Source: Callipepla californica brunnescens (lineage: Eukaryota; Chordata; Aves; Galliformes; Odontophoridae). From it: a stretch of DNA of 64,000 nucleotides. The notes under the pieces were generated by a model that had not been told where the DNA came from, did no database searches, and saw only the letters and a program-made list of their open reading frames with translations. A program made the translations under genes and the position numbers. The stretch is from contig JALIRH010000098.1 in the NCBI GenBank assembly GCA_023055505.1, positions 744,001 to 808,000 of the forward strand, in the 5' to 3' direction. Positions 33,863 through 47,369 of this stretch are shown here, piece by piece (the stretch's first letter is position 1; each line of letters begins with the position of its first letter).

Positions 33863-36800
33863 TGAACAAAGCATCAGATTACCACAACCCTCACCTAACT
33901 CGAAACCAAACCCAAAACCTAGCCCTAAAACTAACCCCAAACCCAATCCAAACCCCAAACCTACTCCTATTCCTAAACCTTATCTTAACCCTAAACCAAA
34001 CCCAAACCCAAGGCCCTCCCCTTCTCTCAGCCTAACACTCAAACTAACCTAAACCCGAAACTAACCCTACATTTATCCTAATCTTATCCATATTCTAAGG
34101 CCTAACCCTACTCTGACCAGAAAGCTCATGTTGTCTAAAATCTACCCCTTACCTAAAACCTAAATCGACAAAAAACCTAACCCGAAACCTCAACCTAACT
34201 CTTCTCCTAACTAGAACACCAGCACTTCACCTTACCCTAACTGGAAACCTAGGACTAAATCCTTACCTTGTCCAGAACCCTATTCCTAACCCAAACCAGA
34301 ATTCGAACCTCTACCCTAACCAAAACCCTTCCCCTAAACCTAAACCTAATGCTACCCTCAACCAAACCCTAGCCCTAAATCCTACCCTAAAACCAACACC
34401 ACGTTTAAGCTCAAACCTCAAGCCTCAAAGAAAGCATCAGATTACCGCAGATCTCACCTAACACTAACCCCAATCCAATCCCTACTACTAACCCCAAACC
34501 CAATCCAAACACCAAAACTATTCCTATTCCTAAACCTAACACTAAGCCAGAACCAAACCCAAGGCCTACCCCTTCTCTCAGCCTGACACTCAAACTAACC
34601 TAGATCTGAACGCAACGCTAAATCAAATACTAAAACTCACCCTTAGCCAAGGCCCTTTTAGGACCCTTCCCTGGTCCTAAAACTAAAGAGAACCCTACCC
34701 CTTCCACTAAACCTTCATCTACATCCCTAACCCTTACCCTAAACCTAAATCTACACCAAAACCTAACCCTAACCCTAACATGTCTTCTAACTGTAAAACT
34801 AACGCTTCACCTAACCCGAACTGAAACCCCAGGACTAAACCTTACCTAACAAACACCTAGCTATATTCCTAACCCTATCCTGAAACCTAACGTTAACCCT
34901 AACCCTAAAAACAACTTGGAACCAAACCCTAACCCTAACCTAACCCTTATCAGAACCCTAAATCTAATCCTAACCGTTACCTCAATTTAACTCCAATTCT
35001 TCCTGAAATCTAAATGGGACCTTAAAACCAACCCCAGATGGAAGCCCAACCCTAAACCTAACACAAAGCATTAGATTACCACAGCCATCACCTAACTCTA
35101 ACCCCAGCCTTAACGCTAATACTATCCCAAACACTATTCCAATTCCTAAACCCAACACAAACCCAAAAACACAAAGCCTACAATTCTCACAGCCTAACAC
35201 TGAAAGGAAACCTAAATCTTACCCTAACTCTAAAACTAATCCCAAGCATGACCACAATTTAAACTCTAAATCTACCTTCAAACTAAAGCTGACCCTAACA
35301 CCAACCTCAAGTAAAAGCCCAACCCTAAGCCTAACACAAAGCATTAGATTACCACAACGCTCACCTAACTTCTAACCCCCACCCTAACACTAATACTAAA
35401 GCAATCAGATTCCAAATACTAACCCAATTCCTATTCTGAAACCCAAAACTATTCCAAAAACAAACCCAAGGCCTAACCTTTCTCTCACCCTAACAATCAA
35501 AGAAAACCTATTCCTAAACCTAATCCTAAATCTAGTCCTAACCCTCACCCTTAATCTAACCCCAACCCCCACCCAGAAGCTAACACTTAGCATTGTACAA
35601 TACCTAAACGTACCCCTAATCCTTATCACTAAACCTAAAAGGAACCTGAAACATAGTGCTAAATCCGAACCCTAACGCTGAAGACTAACGCTAACAATGA
35701 ACCAATTCCTATACCTTTTCCTTCCTCCAAATTGATTCCTAGCACTAATCCTAACCCTACATTAACCCTATCCTAACCCTAACCCTAACCCTAGCCCTAA
35801 ACTACATTAACCCTAACCCTAACCCTAACCCTAACCCTAGCCCTAAACTAACTCTAACCCTAACCCTAAACCTAATGCTAACCCTTACACTACCCTAACC
35901 CTAACCCTACCATACCCTAACCCTAACCTACCCTAACACTAACCCTAACCCTAACCCTAAACCTAAACCTAAACCTAACCCTAACCCTAACCCTAACCCT
36001 AATTCCTAACCCTTACCTTAACTGTATCACAATCCCTATCCTAATTCTTACCCTAACCCTAACCCTTACCTAACCCTAACCCTAACCCTAACCCTAACCC
36101 TAACTCTAACCTTAACCCTAACCCTAACCCTAACCTAACCCTAACCCTAATCCTAACCCTAACTCTAATTCCTAACCCTTACCTTAACTGTATCACAATC
36201 CCTATCCTAATTCTTACCCTAACCCTAACCCTTACCTAACCCTAACCCTAACCCTAACCCTAACCCTAACCCTAACTCTCACCTTAACCCTAACCCTAAC
36301 CCTAACCTAACCCTAACCCTAACCCTAACCTAACCCTAACCCTAACCCTAACCCTAACCCTAACCTCAACCCTAACCCTAACTCTAACCTTAACAATAAA
36401 CCTAACAATAAATTTAACCCTAACCCTAACACTAACCCTAACCCTAATTTTACCCTAACCCTAAGCATACCCTAACCCTAACCCTAACCCTAACCCTAAC
36501 CCTAACCCTAACCCCAACCCTAACCTAACCCTAACCCTAACCCTAACCCTAACCCTAACCCTAACCCTAACCCTACCCTAACCTAACCCTAACCCTAACA
36601 ATAAATTTAACCTTAACCCTAACCCTAACCCTAACCCTACCCTAACCCTAACCCTAACCCTAACCCTAACCCTAACCCTAACCCTAACCCTAAACCTAAC
36701 CCTAACCCTACCCTAACCCTAACCCTAACCCTAACCCTAACCCTAACCCTAACCCTACCCTAACCCTACCCTAACCCTAACCCTAAACCTAACCCTTACT

Positions 36801-37690
36801 CTAACCCTAGCCTAACCCAAACCCTAACCCTTACCCTACCCTAACCCTAACCCTAACCCTAACCCTACCCCTAACCCTACTTTACCCTAACCCTAATCCT
36901 AACACTAACTCTAACTTTATTCCTTACCCTAACGCTAATCCACTCCCGAACCCTAACCCTAATCCTAGCCCTAACTCTAACTTTATTCGTAACCCTACCC
37001 CTAATCCAAACAATAACCCTTACCCTAATCAAACCCTATCCCTATTCCTAACCCTTACCCTAACCGTATCACAATCCCTATCCTAACTCTTACCATAACC
37101 CAAACCCTAACCTAACCCTAACCCTAACCCTAACCCTATCCCTAACCCCTACCCTAACCCTAACCCTACCCTAACCTTAACTCTACCCTAACCGTATCCC
37201 TACCCTAACCCTAACCCTAATCCTAGCCCTTACTCTAACTTTATTCCTAACCCTACCCCTGATCCAAACACTAACCCTAACCTTAATGTAACCCTAACCC
37301 TATTCCTAACCCTTACCCTAACTGTATCCCATTCCCTATCCTAACTCTTACCATAACCCTAACCCTGATGCTAATGCTAACCCTAACCCTGAATCTAACC
37401 CTTACCCTAACCCTATCCCTTACCCAGAAGCTAACACTTAGCGTTGTACAATACCTAACCGTACCCTAACCCTATCCCTAAACCTAAAAGGAACCCAAAC
37501 TCTAACCCTAAATCTGTCCCTGAGCCTAACCTTCAACCTTACCCTAACCTTAACCCTAACCCTGTTCCATTCTCTAAACATATCTGTAAGCATTACCTTC
37601 ATCCTAACTCGAACTCTACCCTAACCCTATCCCTTTGACCCCAACACAAAACCCAGATTGAGCCTGACCCTAACCTAGGTAGCATCAAGT
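33863..37690 (-). repeat. CCCTAA-oriented telomere-like array
   Basis: Degenerate from 33863 to ~35750, then a near-pure CCCTAA core (about 35757-36780), then degenerate again. Contains landmark copies in reverse (exact at 33870-33889; variants near 34432, 35062 and 35340). No gene seen. Confidence 0.93.
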
Positions 37691-39172
37691 GTATGTAGGG
37701 TGAATTTGAGTTTTAGGGTCAAAGTTAAATTGTTAGTTTTAGGGTTAGGGTGAAGGATTGCTTTAGTTCTAGTATTAGGGTGTTTGGGGTTAGGGTTAGG
37801 GTAAGGATTTTGGAGTGGATTAGGTTTAGGGTCAGGTTTGGGGGAGTTTTGGGGTTAGGGTTAGATTTAGGATTAGGGTTAGCAAAAAAGTTGTTTTAGT
37901 TTTAGTTTAGGTTAGTGCTAGGATTAGGTTGAGTGTTCTTGTGAAGTTTAGGTTTAGGGTTAGGTTTAGGTTTAGATTGAGGTTTAGGGTAAGGAGTAGG
38001 GTTAATTTGACTTTTAGGGTCAGAGTAGAGTTAAGTCGTGTTAGGGTTAAGGTTAAGAACAGGATTCAGATTCCAATTAGGTTTTGGGTTCCTACTAGGG
38101 ATAGGCCTCAAATTAGTGTTAAGGTTAGGGTTAGGGTTAGGTATAGGGAAAGGGTTAGTGTTAAGGCCAGGGCAAGTGTATGGTTTAGGGTAAAGATTGG
38201 ATTTAGGGTTAGGTTTAGATGTAGGTTTGGTTTGATCGTTAGGGTGTGAGAAGGCACCGGCCTTGGATTTCATTTGGAGATTGGGTAAGGTTTAGGAATA
38301 GGAATAACATTGGTGTTTAAAAGATGATTAGTGTTAGTATTAGGGATAGGGTTACGGTTAGAGTTTAGTTAGGGTTGTTAGTTTTAGAGTGAGGGATAGG
38401 GGTATGGTTTGGTCTAGTACTTGGGTTAGGGTTTGGGATAGTCCTAGCATTAGTGTTAGGGTTAGGGTTCCGTTAGGGTTGTGGTAATCTGATGCTAGGT
38501 GTCGGGATTAGGGTTGTGCTTAAATGTGGGTTTGGTTTGAGGGTCAGAGTTAGGGTTAGGGTAGAGTTAGAATTAGGGTAAGAGTTAGGATTAGGTTTAG
38601 GATTAGGATAAAGATTAGGTTAGGATTAGTGTTGGCTTTAGGGTTGTGTCTGGGAGAAGGGTTAGTGTTAGGGATAGACTTAGGGTAAGAGTAAGTGTTA
38701 GGGATAGGCATAGGTTTTGGGAAAGTTTCAGAGTTTGGACTGGATTTATGATTAGGGTTAGGGACAAAGATTTTTTGAGATTTATGATTAGATTTAGGGA
38801 GAAAAGTAGGCTGACTTGTGGTGTTAGCAGTAGGTTTAGGTTTAGGTTTAGGTTTAGGATTCCATTTGTATTTATTGATCGAGGTTGGGTTAGTTGGAGT
38901 GTAAAGGTCAGAGTAGGGTTAGGCCTTGGGATAGGGTTAAGGTTTGGAATAGGATTAGGATTCAAATGATGTTACGGGTTGGTGTTAGGGTTAGGGAAAG
39001 GTTAGGATCAGGGTTGAGGTCAGGGTTAGGTATAGGAAAAGGGTTAGTGTTAGGGCTAGGGCAATTGGAAGGGTTAGGCTTAGGCTTAGATATTAGGGTT
39101 AGGTTTAGGCGGAGGTTTGGTTCGAGTGTCAGGGTGAGAGAAGGGGTAGGCCTGGGGTTTGGTTTTGGGTTA
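37691..39172 (+). repeat. TTAGGG-oriented degenerate array
   Basis: Orientation flips at about 37676-37690 from CCCTAA to TTAGGG. Exact landmark copy at 38477-38496. Runs up to the ERV protease fragment. Confidence 0.92.
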
Positions 39173-39360
39173 CATCATACAAATCATCCCATACATTAGC
39201 TGGGGTGGGAGGTGCAAGGAACAGCCAGCAAAGTGCTGAGTTCATTCCAATCAGAGGACCTGAAGATCGGGTAGCTACTATCAAACCGTTTGTGTTGCCA
39301 ATTCCGATGATATTTATGGGGCCCTGATGTTATGGTTCAGTGGGGAGTCACTATCAAGTC
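39173..39360 (+). pseudogene. pro: ERV3 protease fragment, duplicated copy
   Basis: Identical to 44544-44731. Translates as the C-terminal part of a class II retroviral protease (GVGG, IKPFVLPIP, then a stop in MGP*). Cut exactly where the second tandem unit begins. Confidence 0.8.
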
Positions 39361-42300
39361 CAAACCCAATCCAAACCCCAAACCTACTCCTATTCCTAAA
39401 CCTTATCTTAACCCTAAACCAAACCCAAACCCAAGGCCCTCCCCTTCTCTCAGCCTAACACTCAAACTAACCTAAACCCGAAACTAACCCTACATTTATC
39501 CTAATCTTATCCATATTCTAAGGCCTAACCCTACTCTGACCAGAAAGCTCATGTTGTCTAAAATCTACCCCTTACCTAAAACCTAAATCGACAAAAAAAC
39601 CTAACCCGAAACCTCAACCTAACTCTTCTCCTAACTAGAACACCAGCACTTCACCTTACCCTAACTGGAAACCTAGGACTAAATCCTTACCTTGTCCAGA
39701 ACCCTATTCCTAACCCAAACCAGAATTCGAACCTCTACCCTAACCAAAACCCTTCCCCTAAACCTAAACCTAATGCTACCCTCAACCAAACCCTAGCCCT
39801 AAATCCTACCCTAAAACCAACACCACGTTTAAGCTCAAACCTCAAGCCTCAAAGAAAGCATCAGATTACCGCAGATCTCACCTAACACTAACCCCAATCC
39901 AATCCCTACTACTAACCCCAAACCCAATCCAAACACCAAAACTATTCCTATTCCTAAACCTAACACTAAGCCAGAACCAAACCCAAGGCCTACCCCTTCT
40001 CTCAGCCTGACACTCAAACTAACCTAGACCTGAACGCAACGCTAAATCAAATACTAAAACTCACCCTTAGCCAAGGCCCTTTTAGGACCCTTCCCTGGTC
40101 CTAAAACTAAAGAGAACCCTACCCCTTCCACTAAACCTTCATCTACATCCCTAACCCTTACCCTAAACCTAAATCTACACCAAAACCTAACCCTAACCCT
40201 AACATGTCTTCTAACTGTAAAACTAACGCTTCACCTAACCCGAACTGAAACCCCAGGACTAAACCTTACCTAACAAACACCTAGCTATATTCCTAACCCT
40301 ATCCTGAAACCTAACGTTAACCCTAACCCTAAAAACAACTTGGAACCAAACCCTAACCCTAACCTAACCCTTATCAGAACCCTAAATCTAATCCTAACCG
40401 TTACCTCAATTGAACTCCAATTCTTCCTGAAATCTAAATGGGACCTTAAAACCAACCCCAGATGGAAGCCCAACCCTAAACCTAACACAAAGCATTAGAT
40501 TACCACAGCCATCACCTAACTCTAACCCCAGCCTTAACGCTAATACTATCCCAAACACTATTCCAATTCCTAAACCCAACACAAACCCAAAAACACAAAG
40601 CCTACAATTCTCACAGCCTAACACTGAAAGGAAACCTAAATCTTACCCTAACTCTAAAACTAATCCCAAGCATGACCACAATTTAAACTCTAAATCTACC
40701 TTCAAACTAAAGCTGACCCTAACACCAACCTCAAGTAAAAGCCCAACCCTAAGCCTAACACAAAGCATTAGATTACCACAACGCTCACCTAACTTCTAAC
40801 CCCCACCCTAACACTAATACTAAAGCAATCAGATTCCAAATACTAACCCAATTCCTATTCTGAAACCCAAAACTATTCCAAAAACAAACCCAAGGCCTAA
40901 CCTTTCTCTCACCCTAACAATCAAAGAAAACCTATTCCTAAACCTAATCCTAAATCTAGTCCTAACCCTCACCCTTAATCTAACCCCAACCCCCACCCAG
41001 AAGCTAACACTTAGCATTGTACAATACCTAAACGTACCCCTAATCCTTATCACTAAACCTAAAAGGAACCTGAAACATAGTGCTAAATCCGAACCCTAAC
41101 GCTGAAGACTAACGCTAACAATGAACCAATTCCTATACCTTTTCCTTCCTCCAAATTGATTCCTAGCACTAACCCTAACCCTACATTAACCCTATCCTAA
41201 CCCTAACCCTAACCCTAGCCCTAAACTACATTAACCCTAACCCTAACCCTAACCCTAACCCTAGCCCTAAACTAACTCTAACCCTAACCCTAACCCTAAA
41301 CCTAATGCTAACACTTACCCTACCCTAACCCTAACCCTACCATACCCTAACCATAACCTACCCTAACCCTAACCCTAAACCTAAACCTAAACCTAACCCT
41401 AACCCTAACCCTAACCCTAATTCCTAACCCTTACCTTAACTGTATCACAATCCCTATCCTAATTCTTACCCTAACCCTAAACCTTACCTAACCCTAACCC
41501 TAAGCCTAACCCTAACCCTAACTCTAACCTTAACCCTAACCCTAACCCTAACCTAACCCTAACCCTAATCCTAACCCTAACTCTAATTCCTAACCCTTAC
41601 CTTAACTGTATCACAATCCCTATCCTAATTCTTACCCTAACCCTAACCCTTACCTAACCCTAACCCTAACCCTAACCCTAACCCTAACTCTCACCTTAAC
41701 CCTAACCCTAACCCTAACCTAACCCTAACCCTAACCCTAACCCTAACCCTAACCCTAACCCTAACCCTAACCCTAACCCTAACCTCAACCCTAACCCTAA
41801 CTCTAACCTTAACCCTAAACCTAACAATAAATTTAACCCTAACCCTAACACTAACCCTAACCCTAATTTTACCCTAACCCTAAGCATACCCTAACCCTAA
41901 CCCTAACCCTAACCCTAACCCTAACCCCAACCCTAACCTAACCCTAACCCTAACCCTAACCCTAACCCTAACCTAACCCTAACCCTAACCCTAACCCTAA
42001 CCCTAACCCTAACCCTAACCCTAACCCTAACCCTAACAATAAATTTAACCTTAACCCTAACCCTAACCCACCCTAACCCTAACCCTAACCCTAACCCTAA
42101 CCCTAACCCTAACCCTAACCCTACCCTAACCCTAACCCTACCCTAACCCTAACCCTAACCCTAACCCTTACCCTAACCCTAGCCTAACCCAAACCCTAAC
42201 CCTAACCCTACCCTAACCCTAACCCTAACCCTAACCCTACCCCTAACCCTACTTTACCCTAACCCTAATCCTAACACTAACTCTAACTTTATTCCTTACC

Positions 42301-43062
42301 CTAACACTAATCCAATCCCGAACCCTAACCCTAATCCTAGCCCTAACTCTAACTTTATTCGTAACCCTACCCCTAATCCAAACAATAACCCTTACCCTAA
42401 TCAAACCCTATCCCTATTCCTAACCCTTACCCTAACCGTATCACAATCCCTATCCTAACTCTTACCATAACCCAAACCCTAACCTAACCCTAACCCTAAC
42501 CCTAACCCTATCCCTAACCCCTACCCTAACCCTAACCCTACCCTAACCTTAACTCTACCCTTACCGTATCCCTACCCTAACCCTAACCCTAATCCTAGCC
42601 CTTACTCTAACTTTATTCCTAACCCTACCCCTGATCCAAACACTAACCCTAACCTTAATGTAACCCTAACCCTATTCCTAACCCTTACCCTAACTGTATC
42701 CCATTCCCTATCCTAACTCTTACCATAACCCTAACCCTGATGCTAATGCTAACCCTAACCCTGAATCTAACCCTTACCCTAACCCTATCCCTTACCCAGA
42801 AGCTAACACTTAGCGTTGTACAATACCTAACCATACCCTAACCCTATCCCTAAACCTAAAAGGAACCCAAACTCTAACCCTAAATCTGTCCCTGAGCCTA
42901 ACCTTCAACCTTACCCTAACCTTAACCCTAACCCTGTTCCATTCTCTAAACATATCTGTAAGCATTACCTTCATCCTAACTCAAACTCTACCCTAACCCT
43001 ATCCCTTTGACCCCAACACAAAACCCAGATTGAGCCTGACCCTAACCTAGGTAGCATAAAGT
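39361..43062 (-). repeat. CCCTAA-oriented telomere-like array, second copy
   Basis: Copy of 33938-37690, with the near-pure core at about 41185-42180 shortened relative to copy 1. Confidence 0.92.
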
Positions 43063-44543
43063 GTATGTAGGGTGAATTTGAGTTTTAGGGTCAAAGTTAA
43101 ATTGTTAGTTTTAGGGTTAGGGTGAAGGATTGCTTTAGTTCTAGTATTAGGGTGTTTGGGGTTAGGGTTAGGGTAAGGATTTTGGAGTGGATTAGGTTTA
43201 GGGTCAGGTTTGGGGGAGTTTTGGGGTTAGGGTTAGATTTAGGATTAGGGTTAGCAAAAAAGTTGTTTTAGTTTTAGTTTAGGTTAGTGCTAGGATTAGG
43301 TTGAGTGTTCTTGTGAAGTTTAGGTTTAGGGTTAGGTTTAGGTTTAGATTGAGGTTTAGGGTAAGGAGTAGGGTTAATTTGACTTTTAGGGTCAGAGTAG
43401 AGTTAAGTCGTGTTAGGGTTAAGGTTAAGAACAGGATTCAGATTCCAATTAGGTTTTGGGTTCCTACTAGGGATAGGCCTCAAATTAGTGTTAAGGTTAG
43501 GGTTAGGGTTAGGTATAGGGAAAGGGTTAGTGTTAAGGCCAGGGCAAGTGTATGGTTTAGGGTAAAGATTGGATTTAGGGTTAGGTTTAGATGTAGGTTT
43601 GGTTTGATCGTTAGGGTGTGAGAAGGCACCGGCCTTGGATTTCATTTGGAGATTGGGTAAGGTTTAGGAATAGGAATAACATTGGTGTTTAAAAGATGAT
43701 TAGTGTTAGTATTAGGGATAGGGTTACGGTTAGAGTTTAGTTAGGGTTGTTAGTTTTAGAGTGAGGGATAGGGGTATGGTTTGGTCTAGTACTTGGGTTA
43801 GGGTTTGGGATAGTCCTAGCATTAGTGTTAGGGTTAGGGTTCCGTTAGGGTTGTGGTAATCTGATGCTAGGTGTCGGGATTAGGGTTGTGCTTAAATGTG
43901 GGTTTGGTTTGAGGGTCAGAGTTGGGTTAGGGTAGAGTTAGAATTAGGGTAAGAGTTAGGATTAGGTTTAGGATTAGGATAAAGATTAGGTTAGGATTAG
44001 TGTTGGCTTTAGGGTTGTGTCTGGGAGAAGGGTTAGTGTTAGGGATAGACTTAGGGTAAGAGTAAGTGTTAGGAATAGGCATAGGTTTTGGGAAAGTTTC
44101 AGAGTTTGGACTGGATTTATGATTAGGGTTAGGGACAAAGATTTTTTGAGATTTGTGATTAGATTTAGGGAGAAAAGTAGGCTGACTTGTGGTGTTAGCA
44201 GTAGGTTTAGGTTTAGGTTTAGGTTTAGGATTCCATTTGTATTTATTGATCGAGGTTGGGTTAGTTGGAGTGTAAAGGTCAGAGTAGGGTTAGGCCTTGG
44301 GATAGGGTTAAGGTTTGGAATAGGATTAGGATTCAAATGATGTTACGGGTTGGTGTTAGGGTTAGGGAAAGGTTAGGATCAGGGTTGAGGTCAGGGTTAG
44401 GTATAGGAAAAGGGTTAGTGTTAGGGCTAGGGCAATTGGAAGGGTTAGGCTTAGGCTTAGATATTAGGGTTAGGTTTAGGCGGAGGTTTGGTTCGAGTGT
44501 CAGGGTGAGAGAAGGGGTAGGCCTGGGGTTTGGTTTTGGGTTA
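43063..44543 (+). repeat. TTAGGG-oriented array, second copy
   Basis: Copy of 37691-39172, with the exact landmark at 43849-43868. Confidence 0.92.
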
Positions 44544-47337
44544 CATCATACAAATCATCCCATACATTAGCTGGGGTGGGAGGTGCAAGGAACAGCCAGC
44601 AAAGTGCTGAGTTCATTCCAATCAGAGGACCTGAAGATCGGGTAGCTACTATCAAACCGTTTGTGTTGCCAATTCCGATGATATTTATGGGGCCCTGATG
44701 TTATGGTTCAGTGGGGAGTCACTATCAAGTCAGATTTTCGGGAGGGGCCATTGAGAGGTGCGACGCCCTTAAGCTAATATGGAAAACAGATACCCCTAGA
44801 TGGGTGGATCAATGGCCCCTTCCGCTAGAAAAACTTGGCGCCCTCCAAGACTTGGTAGCGGAACAATTAGCAAAAGGACATACTGTACCTCCACTAATCC
44901 TTGGAACTCACCTGGATTTGTCATTAAGAAACAAACTGGTCAATGGCGCTTGTTCCATGACCTCAGAAAAATGAATGATGCTCTGGAAAATATGGGAGCC
45001 CTTCAACCAGGCCTCCTGTCACCCACTATGATTCCCCGAGACTGGCATTTGACTGGCACTGATCTTCAAGACTGCTTTTTTAATAGTCCATTACGCCCTG
45101 AGGATGCCCCTCCATTTGCTTTTTCAGTTCCAAGCATCAACATGCAAGCCCCGTTGCAGAGATACCAGTGGGTTGTGCTGCCACAAGGAATGAAAAATAG
45201 CCCCACCATTTGTCAGTGGTATGTAGCTAAAGTGCTTAGCCCCATTCCAGACACAATGCCAAATGTTTTATCGTATCATTAGATGGACGACATCTTAGTG
45301 GCCGCGCAACATCACGAGATCATGGAGGAAGCAGTAGCCCTCCTTACAACTGCTGTTAATTCGGCAGGTTTCTGTATTGCGCCTGAAAAAATGCAGAAAA
45401 CATCACCATGGAAATATTTAGGCTGGTGCATCAGAGCCCAGACTATCATTCCCTAGCCCTTACAAAGACAAACTGATGTGAAAAATTGACACGATGTACA
45501 AAAATGGTTGGGATCAATTAACTGGGTCTGAGCGCTCTTGGGTATCTCTAATGCAGACTTGTATCCTCTTTTGGAACTACTGAAAGGGGATTCTGATTTA
45601 CACTCTCCCTGCCGTCTTGGCTCTGAAGTGGCTAGTGCCTTGCAAAAAGTTGCTGCAGCTAGCACTAACAGACAAGCTCATCGGTGTGCCCCGGAGTTAC
45701 CTTTTTTTCTAATGATCCTCAACCCTGCTCGACAACCTCATGCGCTAATTTTTCAGTGGGATTTTCAAAGGCCAGACCCACTATGAATTATTGAATGGAT
45801 TTTTTTGCCAAACCAGTTGACAAAGACAATCCTGACACAGCATGAGATGTTTGCTTCCCTGAGAATCAAAGCTAGGCAGCGCTTGCTGATGTTATCAGGG
45901 GTAGACTTTTCCTCTAGTTGTTTACCTGTGACAAATGTGTATTTACAATGGCTTGATCAGCAAGCAGATGCCTTTAGCATGGCATTGGCAAGCTATACAG
46001 GCAGCCTTACTTCCCACGCACCGTCACACAAGCTATTGAACCTCAATGTTCACTTCACATCCACACCAAAAAGAAGTGATCAGCTGCTGCAGGCCCTTAC
46101 CAGATTACGGATGGGTCTGGAAGATCACACAAATCAGTTATTTGATGGTGGGATAATCAACAGAAGCAATGGGATTCGGATATTGAAATTGTTTCTGGTT
46201 CTCCACAAATAGTGGAACCAGCTGCTGTTGTCCGAGTTTTTTGGAAATGGTCCACACCTTTCAATCCTATTACCGACTCAGCTTCTGTTGCAGGAATTGT
46301 TCAGCGAGCAGAAGCATCCATATTACGCAATATTTCTCACTCTTCATTGTTTATTTTGTTCCAGGAACTTTTTTTTTTTTAGACTCCCGCACTCATCCTT
46401 ATTTTGTAATGCACATCCGCTCACACACATCTTTACCTGGTTTCACGGCAGAAGGGAATCTCAAGCTGATATGTCCGTGTTTTACCAGACTGAATAGCGC
46501 AAGCTAAACTTAGCCACTCCTTCTTTCATCAGAATGCTGGAGGTCTTAAACGACAGTCTGGGCTTACCTCCCAACAAGCATCAAACATTACAGCGGTATG
46601 TCCCGACTGCCAGAGGCATTCTTTCCCATCAATAGCAGGGGGGGTTAACCCCAGAGATCTGCAGAGCCTCCAGCTATGGCAAATGGATGTCACACATTAC
46701 CCATGGTTTGGTAAGCTGAAATATACACATTCCTCGATTGATACTTTTTCCGGAGCTTTATTTTCCTCTTGTCATACAGGAGAAAAGGCACGAGATGTTC
46801 GCAAGCGTTTGCTGCGTGCTTTTGCTACATTAGGTATCCCTTCCCAATTAAAAACAGATCATGGTCCTGCATATACCTCCGCTGCGACAAAAGCCTTCCT
46901 GGATTCTTGGGGCATTATGCACATCACCGCGATCCCTCATTCCCCTCCAGGTCAATTGAGCAGTCACACCAATCTTTAAAGCGTCTATTAGCACAACAGA
47001 AAGGGGGAATGGGAGCTTCCCCTCCTGAGGAGCGACTACATAAAGCTCTTTATGTTTTCACTTTTTGAATTCTTCTCTGCTAGATACCAATCCCCCGATA
47101 GTCCGACATTTTAGTTCGAATATCACATTGGAAAGAAGAATCAAGGCTCCGGTGTTGATTCGCCACCCAGAAACAGGTATGATAATGGGGCCATATCCTC
47201 TTGTCACATGGGGGAGAGGTTATGCTTGTGTCTCCACAGGAAAAGGCCCCAGGTGGATTCCTGCGAAGTACGTGAAACCATACCGGGAGGAACAGACTTG
47301 GTCGACAACAGATGAAAACACAACCAAGGAAGGATGA
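44544..47337 (+). pseudogene. pol: ERV3 pro-pol, broken
   Basis: Protease end to ~44700 (one stop), then RT from WKTDTPRWVDQWPL. Frame changes near 44890. The catalytic motif region reads His-stop-Met-Asp-Asp (TAG at 45280-45282), so the Tyr of YMDD is lost. RNase H keeps a TDGSG (near 46110), a Glu and a TDSA (near 46270). Integrase has the HHCC zinc-binding start (SHSFFH ... CPDC, ~46515-46610), first Asp in QMDVTHY (~46685), second Asp in KTDHGPAY (~46855), then a frameshift near 46955 before the Glu-containing IEQSHQSLK. A C-terminal SH3-like DNA-binding segment lies at 47150-47290. Class II (alpha/beta-like) by motif style. Confidence 0.88.
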
Positions 47338-47369
47338 GACCAGCTACTGTATGGACTTGACTTCTTGAA

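Larger units (their letters stand above)
33938..39360. repeat. 5.4-kb tandem unit, copy 1
   Basis: Repeated at 39361-44731 in direct orientation (offset 5423 at the left, 5371 at the right; the difference comes from hexamer gains and losses in the pure telomeric core). Outside that core the copies differ at only scattered single bases. Right breakpoint is inside an ERV protease gene. Confidence 0.92.
39361..44731. repeat. 5.4-kb tandem unit, copy 2
   Basis: Second copy of 33938-39360. Unlike copy 1, its end continues uninterrupted into the rest of the ERV (44732 onward), so copy 2 carries the original junction. Confidence 0.92.

Noticed and set aside
37660..37700. Head-to-head telomere fusion point
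   Set aside because: A fusion would read TTAGGG then CCCTAA; here the order is reversed.
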